From Gluconobacter morbifer G707 (GTDB taxonomy: Bacteria; Pseudomonadota; Alphaproteobacteria; Acetobacterales; Acetobacteraceae), in NCBI RefSeq assembly GCF_000234355.1, contig NZ_AGQV01000001.1, positions 310,001 to 374,000 on the forward strand: a DNA stretch of 64,000 nucleotides, read 5' to 3'. The notes under the pieces are model-generated. The model was not told where the DNA came from. It made no database searches and was given only the letters and a program-made list of their open reading frames with translations. The translations under genes were made by a program, and so were the position numbers. This document shows, piece by piece, positions 1 through 8,880 of this stretch. How positions within the stretch are numbered: position 1 is the first letter of the stretch; the number at the start of each line of letters is the position of its first letter.

Positions 1-2
1 CG

Positions 3-314
3 ACGCGGGCTGAATTCTCCCGCGGGTCACTGCCCGTGCTTGGCGGTGTGTCTTCTGTTGGAGAGAATGCCCGGAAAGCGCATGTTCTCCTGCGGTCCCT
101 GCGGCGGCTGAGCGGTGAGGCCACGCTGCTGCGTTTTGATATTGCCGCGGGCCTCTGCAAAGGCGATGACGACAGCGCGCGCCGGTGGGCGGAGGAAGCG
201 GAGGCTCTGGAAAAGGGCGCTCCGCTTGATGAGATCGCCAGACAGCTGGAAGAGGGCAGCATCATGGCGGAAATCATGGCGCTTGACCGGATGGAAGCGT
301 CACCCCGCTCCTGA
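3..314 (+). CDS. C-terminal part of an unrecognised protein (5' end outside window)
   Basis: The reading frame is open from the left edge, so this is the last 103 codons of a longer gene. The visible part is rich in Arg, Glu and Ala and looks helical (for example ARRWAEEAEALEKG), with no membrane segment or catalytic motif. A GTG at 36 could serve as an internal start but has no convincing ribosome binding site, so a truncated gene is more likely. The gene ends 47 bases before the 3' end of the convergent Gly-rich lipoprotein gene. I do not recognise the family. Confidence 0.5.
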   Translation, partial: TRAEFSRGSLPVLGGVSSVGENARKAHVLLRSLRRLSGEATLLRFDIAAGLCKGDDDSARRWAEEAEALEKGAPLDEIARQLEEGSIMAEIMALDRMEASPRS

Positions 315-360
315 ACCCGGTCCTTTCATGCGGTTGAAGCCGTGACTGGAGGGGTGACGG

Positions 361-768
361 TCAGTGATGACCGCCACCGCCCCGGCCGCCGCCGCCCGGT
401 CCTCCTCCACCTCCGTGGAAACCGCCACCGCCACCCGGCCCACCATGGCCCGGACCGCCTCCGTGGAACCCACCGGGGCCACCACCATGGAAACCGCCGC
501 CTCCCGGGCCACCTCCATGGAACCCGCCCGGCCCTGGACCGCCGGGGCCCCGGCCTCCGTGCCAGCGCGGGCCGCCACCGCCATAATAGGGACCAACACC
601 GTAGCCCGGGCCCCAGCCGCCACCCCAGCCGCCACCCCAGCCACCATCAGCACCGTAATAGCCGCCGCCATAACCGTCGTAACCGTCATATCCCACACAG
701 CCGGAGAGCAGGGACAGAAGTCCGATCGCTCCGAACAGCGCGGCTTTTTTCGAGCGTTTCACGGTCAT
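361..768 (-). CDS. Gly/His-rich low-complexity lipoprotein
   Basis: The 135-residue product has an N-terminal signal with Lys/Arg, a hydrophobic stretch and the lipobox LSGC near residues 20-23, so it should be lipid-anchored. Nearly all of the mature part is Gly-rich, first with GYDGYGGGYYG-like Tyr/Gly units, then repeats of the type GGGFHGGGPGG, ending in HH. There is no folded-domain motif. Start chosen at the ATG preceded by AGGAGAGG rather than 11 codons upstream. The ATG overlaps the TGA of the upstream VOC gene (ATGA), so the two are co-translated. The His-rich tail could bind metal; that is inference. Confidence 0.75.
   Translation of the reverse strand: MTVKRSKKAALFGAIGLLSLLSGCVGYDGYDGYGGGYYGADGGWGGGWGGGWGPGYGVGPYYGGGGPRWHGGRGPGGPGPGGFHGGGPGGGGFHGGGPGGFHGGGPGHGGPGGGGGFHGGGGGPGGGGRGGGGHH
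365..650. repeat. Imperfect triplet-rich tandem repeat inside the Gly/His-rich lipoprotein gene
   Basis: Runs of CCACCG/CCGCC and CCATGG-containing units recur through this stretch and encode the GGxFHGGGPGG repeats. The period is irregular, so it is coding low complexity rather than a clean minisatellite. Copy number would be prone to slippage. Confidence 0.55.
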
Positions 769-1718
769 TTCGCCTCTCCTGCCGTATCGGGATCGTGCCA
801 TTCCATGATGCCGAAAGCCGCGCCGGAGGGATCGGCGATAATGGCGATCATGCTGTTCTGATGATCCAGATGAGGTTCGACCAGAACCTTGCCGCCCAGT
901 TGTGCGGCTTTTTCCGCCGTGGCGCCCACGCTATCGACCTGAACGAAGCTCATCCAGCGGGCCCTGGCCGTGGGAGGGAGGCGGGCGGGGAGGGGATTGA
1001 CCGTGGCCCGTGCCCAGGACTGGGAGGACAGGATATAGCGGAGGGCTTCCGGCTGTTCCTGCGCCGTCTGGACCTGATAGCCGAACAGTTTCTGATAGAA
1101 ACCGGCGGCGGGAGAGGGAGATGAGGTCAGCAAGGCGTTCCAGATCCACTGGCCCTGCACGGTCTGGGCGTCGCTGTCGACCGGGTCCCCGCTTTCGGAA
1201 TGCAGGGCGGCAAAAATGGCTCCCTGCGGATCGGAGACGATGGTTTCCTCGCCGCGCCCTGACAGGGATTTCGGTTTCAGCAGGATCTGGCCGCCCCAGC
1301 TGCGGGCCGAACGGGCAAGGGCCGCGGCGTCAGGCGTGGAAATGACGGGAAGCCAGAAAGGATGGGCGCCGCTCTTTCCCGCGGGGAGCGGATGCTCGAC
1401 CAGACCAGCCACGGCGTGGCCGTTGACCATGGCCTGCACGAAGTGGCCGTGGGAAACCGGGACATCCTCGAAGGTCCAGCCCAGAAGCTGGCCATAGAAC
1501 GCCTTTGTGGCGTTGAGGTCCGGGGTGGTCAGCTGGGCATAGACCATCTTGCCGGGCAGGGTCTGATGTGTCGGCGGGGTCACCAGCGGCGGCAGCGTGG
1601 CAGCCTGCACGGGTGCTGGCCCGGCGGCCAGACATAAACCGAAGGAGAGGGCTGCGAGAGCGCAGCGCAGTCCAGGCTTGAAAATAGGGGGCCGGTTCAG
1701 GGCTGGAAAGGACGACAC
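765..1718 (-). CDS. Secreted two-domain VOC (glyoxalase/bleomycin-resistance fold) protein
   Basis: The 317-residue product carries a signal peptide (hydrophobic core ALAALSFGLCLAAG, cleavage near PVQAA) and then two VOC modules. The first begins MVYAQLTTPDLNATKAFYGQLLGW and ends near DPQGAIFAALH; the second includes AGFYQKLFGYQV and ends DPSGAAFGIMEWH. These are the typical 'DP.GA.F' VOC half-domain endings. I chose the GTG preceded by AGGAGAG; an ATG 21 codons upstream has no such site. Most VOC proteins of this type are cytoplasmic, so export is unusual. Substrate unknown. It is cotranscribed with the downstream Gly/His-rich lipoprotein. Confidence 0.8.
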   Translation of the reverse strand: MSSFPALNRPPIFKPGLRCALAALSFGLCLAAGPAPVQAATLPPLVTPPTHQTLPGKMVYAQLTTPDLNATKAFYGQLLGWTFEDVPVSHGHFVQAMVNGHAVAGLVEHPLPAGKSGAHPFWLPVISTPDAAALARSARSWGGQILLKPKSLSGRGEETIVSDPQGAIFAALHSESGDPVDSDAQTVQGQWIWNALLTSSPSPAAGFYQKLFGYQVQTAQEQPEALRYILSSQSWARATVNPLPARLPPTARARWMSFVQVDSVGATAEKAAQLGGKVLVEPHLDHQNSMIAIIADPSGAAFGIMEWHDPDTAGEAK

Positions 1719-1857
1719 ACGCGACTCTCCTGTTTGACAATCCAGAAGCCCAGCATAGTTTCCCCGGAGAGGGGCGGCCATGGCCGGAGCACACTCATGA
1801 CGCTTCAGGAAAGGTTTTGTTCCCTGCGCCCGGATATCCGGCTCTGCGCATGGGCGG

Positions 1858-2277
1858 TCAGATCAGGGCCAGCTCCGCAAGCTCGCGCCGCAGATGCGCA
1901 GGGAGATCGGCGATGCCATCCGCTGTCAGGCCGCTTCCCAGATCGGGCGGAGCATCTTTGGCTTCGAGATAGCGCCAGCCCTGAAAGGCCTTCATCGGGC
2001 GCGGCTGGACGGGGATGATCTCGTCCGACACCACGATCAGTGTGCCGGTCGTCCCGTCAGCCCGCGTGCAGGCTTCAAGCCCGATGATGGGCTGACGGCA
2101 CAGGACCATGCCGTCCATGACGCGATAGAGCGACCCGCCGTCCAGAACCTCGTCCGCCCGACGCGGCATGGTGCGTGTCGGGACGGCGGCATGTCCGTTG
2201 AGGCGCTGATGTCTCATCCGCTCCCGCAGGGCCTCAAGGGATGGACAGCCGACGGCCAGCTTGATGATGTGCAGCAT
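1858..2277 (-). CDS. DUF1489 family protein
   Basis: This 139-residue protein matches my memory of the alphaproteobacterial DUF1489 family in length and in its opening MLHIIKLAVG, the central RTMPRRADEVLDGGSLYRV block, and IIGLEACTRADG. No signal peptide or membrane segment is visible. It follows the nucleoside hydrolase gene by 24 bases, with AGGAGG in that gap, so the two are probably one transcript. The family's biochemical role is not known to me. Confidence 0.8.
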   Translation of the reverse strand: MLHIIKLAVGCPSLEALRERMRHQRLNGHAAVPTRTMPRRADEVLDGGSLYRVMDGMVLCRQPIIGLEACTRADGTTGTLIVVSDEIIPVQPRPMKAFQGWRYLEAKDAPPDLGSGLTADGIADLPAHLRRELAELALI

Positions 2278-2301
2278 GTCTGTCGGATGTCCTCCTGTGT
2301 T

Positions 2302-3384
2302 TCAGTGTGTGCCCATGACGTTCTGCGCCTGGGTGACGAACGCATTCAGAAAGCGGGTCGTGTCCACGGACTGGACGATCTTCACTTTCCGCAGGCCCAT
2401 GCCCTTCGGCGCCGTGGAGTCCGGCCAGACATGCGCGTGCCCGTAATCCATGCCGTCGCGCGTGTCGATGTCCATGTATGCCGTCACGGACTTCGTCACC
2501 AGTGTCGGATCAACGGCAATGGCGGATGTCAGTTCATCCCATAGTGGCAGCGCGGCATAGAACCGCTTCAGATAATCCGTGACAGGTGTGTGGTGGCTGT
2601 CAATCCGGTCCATCAGGTCATGCGTCATCATGATGTCGTTGGAGACATTGCCGACGCAGGTGATGGAGGGCCAGGGTGCTGTCAGGGTGATATGTGCGGC
2701 TTCCGGGTCCGTGATCATGTTGAAGTCGGATGCGTAATTCGCATTTCCGGTGACGGACATCATGCTGGAATCCAGCAGGCCGCCCATGAAGACAAGCTGT
2801 CTGGCCGTCTCCGCGAAGGTGGGGTCCAGACGGATGGCAAGCGCCAGGTTGGTCAGTGGCCCGGTGGCGACGATGGTGACCTGATGCGGATGCGCATGGA
2901 CGGCGCGGATGAGGAAAAGGGCGGCAGGAAGCGGGTCGGCGGCCAGATGCGGACGGCCATCCGGCATGTCGCCCAGAGGGGGCTGGGTCGCTGGGACATG
3001 TGCGATGGAGCCGGTGCCGCCCCAGGCGCCTTTCCACGGGACGATGCCGAACTGCTGTTCCCGCAGGCGCGTGGCGGCTACGGAGTTCACGAGGGGGAGC
3101 GTCGCGCCATCAGCGACCGGAACCTGTGTCTGGTGTGCGATTTCGAGAAAACGGCGGATATGGGCTGATTCGGCGTTCTCCCAGTCATCCCCCATCGTTA
3201 CGGTTGCGCCGAGCAGTTCAACACCGGGACGGTTGAGCAGGGGGATGATGGACTGGATGTCTGATCCTCCCGGTCCGAGATAGTCATTGTCCTGAATGAA
3301 ATAGGCCGGTGCGGCAGAGGCGGCGGCTGCAAGGCCGGTCAGGGCGCAGACGGCAGACAGGGCAGAGAGAATGAAATGGCGCAT
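2302..3384 (-). CDS. Exported inosine/uridine-preferring nucleoside hydrolase family protein
   Basis: This 360-residue protein should hydrolyse the N-glycosidic bond of nucleosides. It has a cleavable signal peptide (ALTGLAAAASAAPA), so it acts in the periplasm. The family Ca-binding N-terminal motif, normally DxDxxxDD, appears in a variant form (QDNDYLGPGGSD). Also visible are VTIVATGPLTNLALAIR, the MGG strand, and DFNMITDPEAAHI, which fits the conserved (N)DPEAA segment with Asn/Asp ligands. Start ATG has GGAAGAG seven bases upstream. It is followed by DUF1489. The variant metal motif makes substrate and even activity uncertain. Confidence 0.82.
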   Translation of the reverse strand: MRHFILSALSAVCALTGLAAAASAAPAYFIQDNDYLGPGGSDIQSIIPLLNRPGVELLGATVTMGDDWENAESAHIRRFLEIAHQTQVPVADGATLPLVNSVAATRLREQQFGIVPWKGAWGGTGSIAHVPATQPPLGDMPDGRPHLAADPLPAALFLIRAVHAHPHQVTIVATGPLTNLALAIRLDPTFAETARQLVFMGGLLDSSMMSVTGNANYASDFNMITDPEAAHITLTAPWPSITCVGNVSNDIMMTHDLMDRIDSHHTPVTDYLKRFYAALPLWDELTSAIAVDPTLVTKSVTAYMDIDTRDGMDYGHAHVWPDSTAPKGMGLRKVKIVQSVDTTRFLNAFVTQAQNVMGTH

Positions 3385-3422
3385 GGACTCTTCCAGAGGA
3401 GAAACAAACGCCGATCATGCCT

Positions 3423-4586
3423 TCAAGTGAGGAGGCGCGCCAGTATTGCTTCAAGGCGAAGTCTGCCTTCCGGCGTCGCGCGAAGGAGGCCGTTTTCCTG
3501 CTCAAGGTAGCCTTCTTCCAGACAGGCCCTGAGCATCATGGGATCCACGCAGTCGGCCAGTGCCCGTCCTGTCCGCTCGGTAAAGCGTGCTTCGGAGATG
3601 CCTTCCATCAGACGCAGTCCCATGAGCAGGGCTTCGCGTCCTCGTTCTTCCACGCTCAGGGGGCTTTCATCCGTACTGCCGGAGCCGGTTTTCTCCACTT
3701 TTTCGGCCCAGGGTTCGGGCGCGCGGTGGCGGCGGGTGGCATGAAGATGTCCGTTGAGCGTCAGTCGTCCATGTGCTCCCGGTCCGATGCCGAGATAGTC
3801 TCCGTAGCGCCAGTAGGTCAGATTGTGGCGGCTTTCTGCGGCGGGTTTTGCGTAGTTCGAGACTTCGTAGGGGTGGAGGTCATGGCGGGCGGCTGTTTCG
3901 CCGGTCAGGTCATAGAGGGCGGCGGCCGTGTCTTCATCCGGAAGGACGAGTTCGCCCCGCCGGTGAAGGGATTCGTATTTCGTGCCGGGTTCTATGGTGA
4001 GCTGGTAGAGCGAAAGGTGATCGGCCACGAGATCGAGCGCCGTGGACAGTTCGTTCTGCCAGTCCGTGGTGCTCTGGCCGGGGCGGGCATAGATCAAGTC
4101 GAAGGAGATGCGCGGGAAGAGACGGCGTGCGGTTTCGAGCGCGCGGATGGCCTGCCCGGCGGAATGCTGGCGGCCGAGTTTCTCAAGGGCATCGTCCCGC
4201 AGGCTCTGGACGCCGAGTGACACGCGGTTGACACCTGCCTGACGGAACGCGGCGAATTTGTCGGCTTCCACACTGGTCGGGTTGGCTTCAAGCGTGATCT
4301 CGAGATCGTCTTCTGCGTCAAAGAGCCGTCGGGCGTCTTCGATCAGGGCTGCCACGGTTTCGGGCGCCATCAAGGACGGTGTGCCGCCGCCGAAAAAGAT
4401 GGAACGCAGGGGGCGGCGTCCGCCATCGGCGGTCAGGCGGGACGCGTCATGTGCCAGTTCGCGGCGCAGGGCCTCGGCGAAGCGCCTCTGGGGGATTTCG
4501 TCCCGGACGTGGGAATTGAAATCGCAGTAAGGGCACTTCGCCAGACAGAATGGCCAGTGGATGTAGAGCGAAAGCGGTTCGGTCAA
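3423..4586 (-). CDS. hemW: HemW-like radical SAM haem chaperone / coproporphyrinogen III dehydrogenase family
   Basis: The 387-residue protein has the HemW signature near its start: HWPFC followed by CxxxCxYC as CLAKCPYCDFNSH, the 4Fe-4S/S-adenosylmethionine site. GGGTPSL, ITLEANPTSVE and RVSLGVQSL are the next radical-SAM barrel motifs, and YEVSNYAKP with SRHNLTYW is characteristic of HemW. HemW proteins are thought to be haem-trafficking factors rather than the anaerobic coproporphyrinogen oxidase HemN. The start is TTG, overlapping the kup stop as TTGA, so it is translationally coupled to kup. Confidence 0.88.
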   Translation of the reverse strand: MTEPLSLYIHWPFCLAKCPYCDFNSHVRDEIPQRRFAEALRRELAHDASRLTADGGRRPLRSIFFGGGTPSLMAPETVAALIEDARRLFDAEDDLEITLEANPTSVEADKFAAFRQAGVNRVSLGVQSLRDDALEKLGRQHSAGQAIRALETARRLFPRISFDLIYARPGQSTTDWQNELSTALDLVADHLSLYQLTIEPGTKYESLHRRGELVLPDEDTAAALYDLTGETAARHDLHPYEVSNYAKPAAESRHNLTYWRYGDYLGIGPGAHGRLTLNGHLHATRRHRAPEPWAEKVEKTGSGSTDESPLSVEERGREALLMGLRLMEGISEARFTERTGRALADCVDPMMLRACLEEGYLEQENGLLRATPEGRLRLEAILARLLT

Positions 4587-6595
4587 ATGGCGATCCGGAC
4601 GCCGAATTCCACCACGCGATCCGGCGGAATGCGCAGGAATTCCGTGGTGGAGGCAGCGTTACGCAGGAGGAGAAGGAAGAGCACCATACGCCAGAGCTGC
4701 ATCTTCGGCACGCGGGAGCGGACGACGATCTCATGGGATGTGAAATAGGAGGCCTGGATGGGATCGAACGGCACGCCCATGGAGTTCAGTTCCTGGAGGG
4801 CGCGGGGCAGGTTCGGCATCTCCATGAAGCCGTAACGGACGATGACGCGATGGATGTTGGGGGCCAGTTCCTGCACGATGGCGCGATGGCCGCGGTCCGC
4901 TTCCGGCTGATCGAGGTTCTGGACGGTCGCGAACAGGATGTGATCGTGCAGGACCTTGTTGTGCTTGAGGTTATGCAGCAGCGAATTGGGCACGATGTCC
5001 GGGTTTGCCGTCAGGAAGACCGCCAGTCCCGGTACGCGGATGGTCCGGGACTGTGGCAGCCGCGCGAGGAAGGAGCCCATGGGCATGGAATCCGCCTGCT
5101 GGCGTGCGGCGATCAGGCTGCGTCCGCGCTTCCAGGTCGTCATGATGATGGTGCTGATGATGCCGATCGCCAGCGGAACCCATCCACCATCGGGGATCTT
5201 CAGAACGTTGGCCGAGAAGAAGATGCTGTCTACGATGAAGAAGAAGCCGAAGACGAGCCCGACGGTCACGGCCTTCCATTTGAAGACGCGCCGGAACACC
5301 ACCATCGCCAGCACGCAGGTGCAGATGAAGGTGCCGGTTACGGCGATGCCATAGGCTGCCGCCAGGGCGGAGGAGGACCGGAACGCCACGACTAGGACGA
5401 GCGCGCCGAAGGCCAGGATCCAGTTCAGGGACGGAAGGTAGATCTGGGCTTCTTCGGAAGCGTTCGTGTGGACGATGCGGGTACGGGGCAGATAGCCCAG
5501 CTGGATCAGCTGGCGGCACAGGGAGAAGCTGCCCGAGATGCCGGCCTGCGAGGCGATGACCGTTGCGAAGGTGGCAAGGATCAGCAGTGGGATCTGCGCC
5601 CAGTGCGGGCCAAGCAGGTAGAACGGATTGACGAGGGCATGCGGATCACGGATCAGCAGGGCTGCCTGTCCGAAATAGTTGAGCGTCAGGGCCGGCAGCA
5701 CGAAGAAAATCCATGCCTTGCGGATGGGCGCGCGGCCGAAATGTCCCATGTCGGCGTAAAGTGCCTCCGCGCCGGTGACGGAGAGGACGACCGATCCGAG
5801 CGCGATGAACGACAGGTAGCCGTGCATGATGATGAATTCGAGCGCGAAGGTCGGGGACAGGGCGAGGAAAATGTGCGGGTAGAGGAGGATACCCTTGACG
5901 CCGAGGATGGCCAGGGTGGTGAACCAGAGCACCATGACCGGGCCGAACGCCTTGCCGATCGTGCCCGTTCCCATGACCTGCGCAGAGAAAAGCCCCACCA
6001 GAACGACCATGGCGATGGGGATAACGAAGTGACCTGCGGCTGGAACCGACGTCTCGATCCCTTCCACCGCTGAAAGAACGGAAATGGCGGGTGTGATGAT
6101 GCTGTCGCCAAAGAAGAGGCAGGTTCCCGCAATACCCACCAGTCCGAAGAGCCATCGGAAATGCTGGGACTGGCATACGCGCTGGGCCAGGGACATCAGG
6201 GCGATGATTCCGCCTTCGCCATCATGGTCCGCCCGCATGATGAGGATGACGTATTTGATGGTGACGATCAGCATCAGCGCCCAGAAAGTCAGGCTGGCCA
6301 GCCCCATGACTTCCCAGGGCTGTGCCGGATGGCCCGGACCGCTGACGATGCTGACGGAAGACTGGAGGGCGTAAAGCGGGCTGGTGCCGATATCGCCGTA
6401 CACCACGCCGAGGACGGCGAGGATGGCACCGATGCCGGCGGGTCTGGCGTGTCCAGAAGATCCGTCTTCGTCACCGCCAAATTCGGAAGCATGTCCGTCC
6501 TTGCGGGCCTCTTCCACGGTCTGGAGGACTTCGCCCTTCTCCGTGGAAACGCCGTGGGGAGGTTCAGAAGTATGGGGACCGTCTGTTTCGGGCAT
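4583..6595 (-). CDS. kup: Kup-type potassium uptake transporter
   Basis: A 670-residue inner-membrane protein. An acidic, hydrophilic N-terminus of about 50 residues precedes the conserved Kup opening LGVVYGDIGTSPLYAL, then about twelve hydrophobic segments, and a cytoplasmic C-terminal domain of roughly 150 residues beginning near SFLARLPQSRTIRVPG. GDSIITPAISVLSAVEG and GVQVVTG-like transport motifs fit K+/H+ symport. I placed the start at the second ATG because GGAAGA lies upstream of it; the first, four codons earlier, lacks a site. Its stop overlaps the start of hemW. Confidence 0.93.
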   Translation of the reverse strand: MPETDGPHTSEPPHGVSTEKGEVLQTVEEARKDGHASEFGGDEDGSSGHARPAGIGAILAVLGVVYGDIGTSPLYALQSSVSIVSGPGHPAQPWEVMGLASLTFWALMLIVTIKYVILIMRADHDGEGGIIALMSLAQRVCQSQHFRWLFGLVGIAGTCLFFGDSIITPAISVLSAVEGIETSVPAAGHFVIPIAMVVLVGLFSAQVMGTGTIGKAFGPVMVLWFTTLAILGVKGILLYPHIFLALSPTFALEFIIMHGYLSFIALGSVVLSVTGAEALYADMGHFGRAPIRKAWIFFVLPALTLNYFGQAALLIRDPHALVNPFYLLGPHWAQIPLLILATFATVIASQAGISGSFSLCRQLIQLGYLPRTRIVHTNASEEAQIYLPSLNWILAFGALVLVVAFRSSSALAAAYGIAVTGTFICTCVLAMVVFRRVFKWKAVTVGLVFGFFFIVDSIFFSANVLKIPDGGWVPLAIGIISTIIMTTWKRGRSLIAARQQADSMPMGSFLARLPQSRTIRVPGLAVFLTANPDIVPNSLLHNLKHNKVLHDHILFATVQNLDQPEADRGHRAIVQELAPNIHRVIVRYGFMEMPNLPRALQELNSMGVPFDPIQASYFTSHEIVVRSRVPKMQLWRMVLFLLLLRNAASTTEFLRIPPDRVVEFGVRIAI

Positions 6596-6724
6596 GGGAT
6601 CTTCCATTTACGGGCATCGACAGAGTGCCGTTGTTTACTGTCACAGCGCCTGTTACAGGAGCGGTGCCGCATCCCGGCATGGTTCCCTCATGACAAGATT
6701 TCTTACGCGGATGCAACCCGTCTG

Positions 6725-7405
6725 TCAGAAATGCGTCATGGGGCGCGGGCCGAAAATGGCGCTTCCGACCCGGACCAGAGTCGCATTTTCGGCAATGGCC
6801 GTTTCGAAATCCGCTGACATCCCCATCGACAGAACCGGCAATCCATGGCGTTTCGCAAGCGTAGCGAGAAAGCGGAAATGCGGGGCAGGGTCTTCGTCTT
6901 CAGGGGGGATGCACATCAGGCCCCGGACCTTCTCCCCGAAGCGCTGGAGGCTGTTCTCGATGAACGTATCGGCCTTATCGGGGGAAACGCCGGCTTTCTG
7001 GGGTTCGTTTCCGGTATTGACCTGAACGAGGAGGTCGGGAAGGCGGCCTGTTTTGGCGGCGCCTTTCTCGATGGCGTCGGACAGGGCTTCCCGGTCCAGA
7101 CTTTCGATCATGTCGGCGATGGCGCAGGCCTCTGCGGCCTTGTTGGTCTGGAGGTTGCCGATGATGTGCAGTCGCAGGTCGGGATAATCCGCGCGCAGGG
7201 CCGGGAATTTGGACGCGGCTTCCTGAACGCGGTTCTCTCCGAAAATCCGCTGTCCGGCACGGAGGGCACTTTCAACGGCTTCGGCGGGATGGAATTTGCT
7301 GACGGCGACGAGGGACACGGCGTCCACCGGACGGTCGGCTTTTTCGCAGGCCCGGGCGATGCGGGCGCGGATGGCGCAGAGGTTTTCGGCGATCTGATTA
7401 GGCAT
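6725..7405 (-). CDS. YggS/PLPBP family pyridoxal phosphate homeostasis protein
   Basis: A 226-residue cytoplasmic protein of the YggS/PROSC family, which binds PLP and maintains free PLP and amino-acid balance without known catalysis. VAVSKFHP holds the PLP lysine; FGENRVQEA, HIIGNLQTNKA, LVQVNTGNEPQKAG, LMCIPP and LSMGMSADFE are all diagnostic, and VRVGSAIFGPR is the phosphate-binding C-terminus. An ATG six codons upstream is possible; neither has a strong ribosome binding site. It is divergent from rsmB with about 70 bases between starts. Confidence 0.92.
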   Translation of the reverse strand: MPNQIAENLCAIRARIARACEKADRPVDAVSLVAVSKFHPAEAVESALRAGQRIFGENRVQEAASKFPALRADYPDLRLHIIGNLQTNKAAEACAIADMIESLDREALSDAIEKGAAKTGRLPDLLVQVNTGNEPQKAGVSPDKADTFIENSLQRFGEKVRGLMCIPPEDEDPAPHFRFLATLAKRHGLPVLSMGMSADFETAIAENATLVRVGSAIFGPRPMTHF

Positions 7406-7478
7406 TCCGGAAGAAGACTCCATTGCGTCAACGGTCGCAAGATGCGATTTCCCGCATTATGCGCGAGATCGACACCCC

Positions 7479-8831
7479 ATGACCCAGAACAGATCCCCCC
7501 GCGGCTCCGCCCGCCTGAACCGTCCGTCCGGCCCATCCTTCGCCAGACGCAAAGGCGCACGTTCGTCCCGCCCGGAGCAGAACCGCCGTCCGTCTCCCGA
7601 TCCGACGCGGGATCTGGCGTTCGATATCGTCTGCGGCGTGGTGGAACATCGCCGGATGCTGGAAACCACGCTGGACCGCTCCGGCCCCATGGACCCGCGG
7701 GACCGGGCTTCCGCGCATCGTCTGGCCGCCACGACCCTGCGGCATCTGGGCAGCATGACGGAAGTTCTCCAGCCCATGCTCCGCCGGGAACCGCCGGAGC
7801 CGGTGCGCTGTGCGCTTCTGATGGGAGTGGCGCAGCTTCTGCATCTTGAAACGCCGCCTCATGCGGCGGTGGGCACGATCGTTGATCTGTTGCGCCGTCG
7901 CCGGCTGGCGCCGTTCGCCGGGCTGGCCAATGCCGTCCTGCGGCGTGTGGCGCGGGAAGGGCGGTCCCTGCTTGAGGGGCTGGATGAAGCCCGGCTGGAT
8001 GTTCCGCCCTGGCTGTGGAGTGCATGGGGTGCCCGCGCCCGTGCCATTTCGCGTGGTCTGCACCGCGAAGCTCCGCTGGACCTGACGCTTCGTCCCGGTG
8101 TGGAGGCTCCCGAAGGCGGCGAGACCCTTCCGACTGGCACGGTGCGTTACCCGGCAGGCACACGCATCACAGCGCTCCCGGGTTTCGAGGAGGGGCATTT
8201 CTGGGCGCAGGACGTGGCGGCGGCCATGCCCGTGAAGCTCATGGGGGATGTCGCGGGGAAAACCGTGATCGACCTCTGTGCCGCACCCGGTGGCAAGACG
8301 GCGCAGCTCGCAACAGGTGGCGCGCATGTCATGGCTGTCGAACGCGAGGAAGCGCGCGCCGCACGGCTGAAGGATAATATCGCCCGTCTGAAACTCACGG
8401 CGGAAACAGTCGTCGCGGATGCGCTGGAGTGGCAGCCGGAAACGCCGGTCGATGCCGTTCTGCTGGATGCGCCCTGTTCGGCAACGGGTACCCTTCGCCG
8501 GCATCCCGATGTGCTGTGGATCAAGCGGCCCCGGGATGTGACGGCTTTGGTGGAAGGGCAGGACGCCTTTATCGACGCCGCCCACAGGATGCTGAAACCG
8601 GGTGGGATGCTGATGTACGCTGTCTGCTCCCTCCAGGATGAGGAAGGACCGGACCGTGTCCGCGCCGCGCTGGAGCGGGGCGGGTGGAAACTGGTGCCTT
8701 TTTCGGAAGAAGAGCTGGCGGACATGGCAGCGGCCCGGACACCGGAAGGATTTTTCCGGACCCATCCGGGACTGTGGGTGGATCGTGGAGGCATGGACGG
8801 CTTTTTCGCGGCACGGCTGCAGCGCGTCTGA
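7479..8831 (+). CDS. rsmB: RsmB-type 16S rRNA (cytosine-C5) methyltransferase
   Basis: The 450-residue protein starts with a basic, disordered 40-residue segment, then a NusB-like RNA-binding domain (about 45-165; for example LLMGVAQLLHLETPPHAAVG and ANAVLRRV), then the Rossmann methyltransferase domain. SAM motif I is IDLCAAPGGKTAQLA; motif IV is DAPCSATGTLRRHPD; motif VI carries the catalytic cysteine in YAVCSL. These place it in the RsmB/NOL1/NOP2 family, modifying small-subunit rRNA in the cytoplasm. It ends convergently with the sensor kinase gene. Confidence 0.88.
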   Translation: MTQNRSPRGSARLNRPSGPSFARRKGARSSRPEQNRRPSPDPTRDLAFDIVCGVVEHRRMLETTLDRSGPMDPRDRASAHRLAATTLRHLGSMTEVLQPMLRREPPEPVRCALLMGVAQLLHLETPPHAAVGTIVDLLRRRRLAPFAGLANAVLRRVAREGRSLLEGLDEARLDVPPWLWSAWGARARAISRGLHREAPLDLTLRPGVEAPEGGETLPTGTVRYPAGTRITALPGFEEGHFWAQDVAAAMPVKLMGDVAGKTVIDLCAAPGGKTAQLATGGAHVMAVEREEARAARLKDNIARLKLTAETVVADALEWQPETPVDAVLLDAPCSATGTLRRHPDVLWIKRPRDVTALVEGQDAFIDAAHRMLKPGGMLMYAVCSLQDEEGPDRVRAALERGGWKLVPFSEEELADMAAARTPEGFFRTHPGLWVDRGGMDGFFAARLQRV

Positions 8832-8850
8832 AGGTGTAGGCCTGCTTTCT

Positions 8851-8869
8851 GTCAGGTCTTTTTCCTGAC
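8851..8869. terminator. Weak hairpin between convergent rsmB and sensor kinase genes
   Basis: GTCAGG and CCTGAC form a six-base stem around a T-rich seven-base loop. There is no terminal U tract, so this is only a possible transcription end signal between two convergent genes. Confidence 0.25.
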
Positions 8870-8880
8870 CGGAGGACGCG

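Noticed and set aside
1830-1841. Palindrome CCGGATATCCGG
   Set aside because: It lies just past the DUF1489 gene with no U tract or second copy; a chance GC palindrome is the simplest reading.
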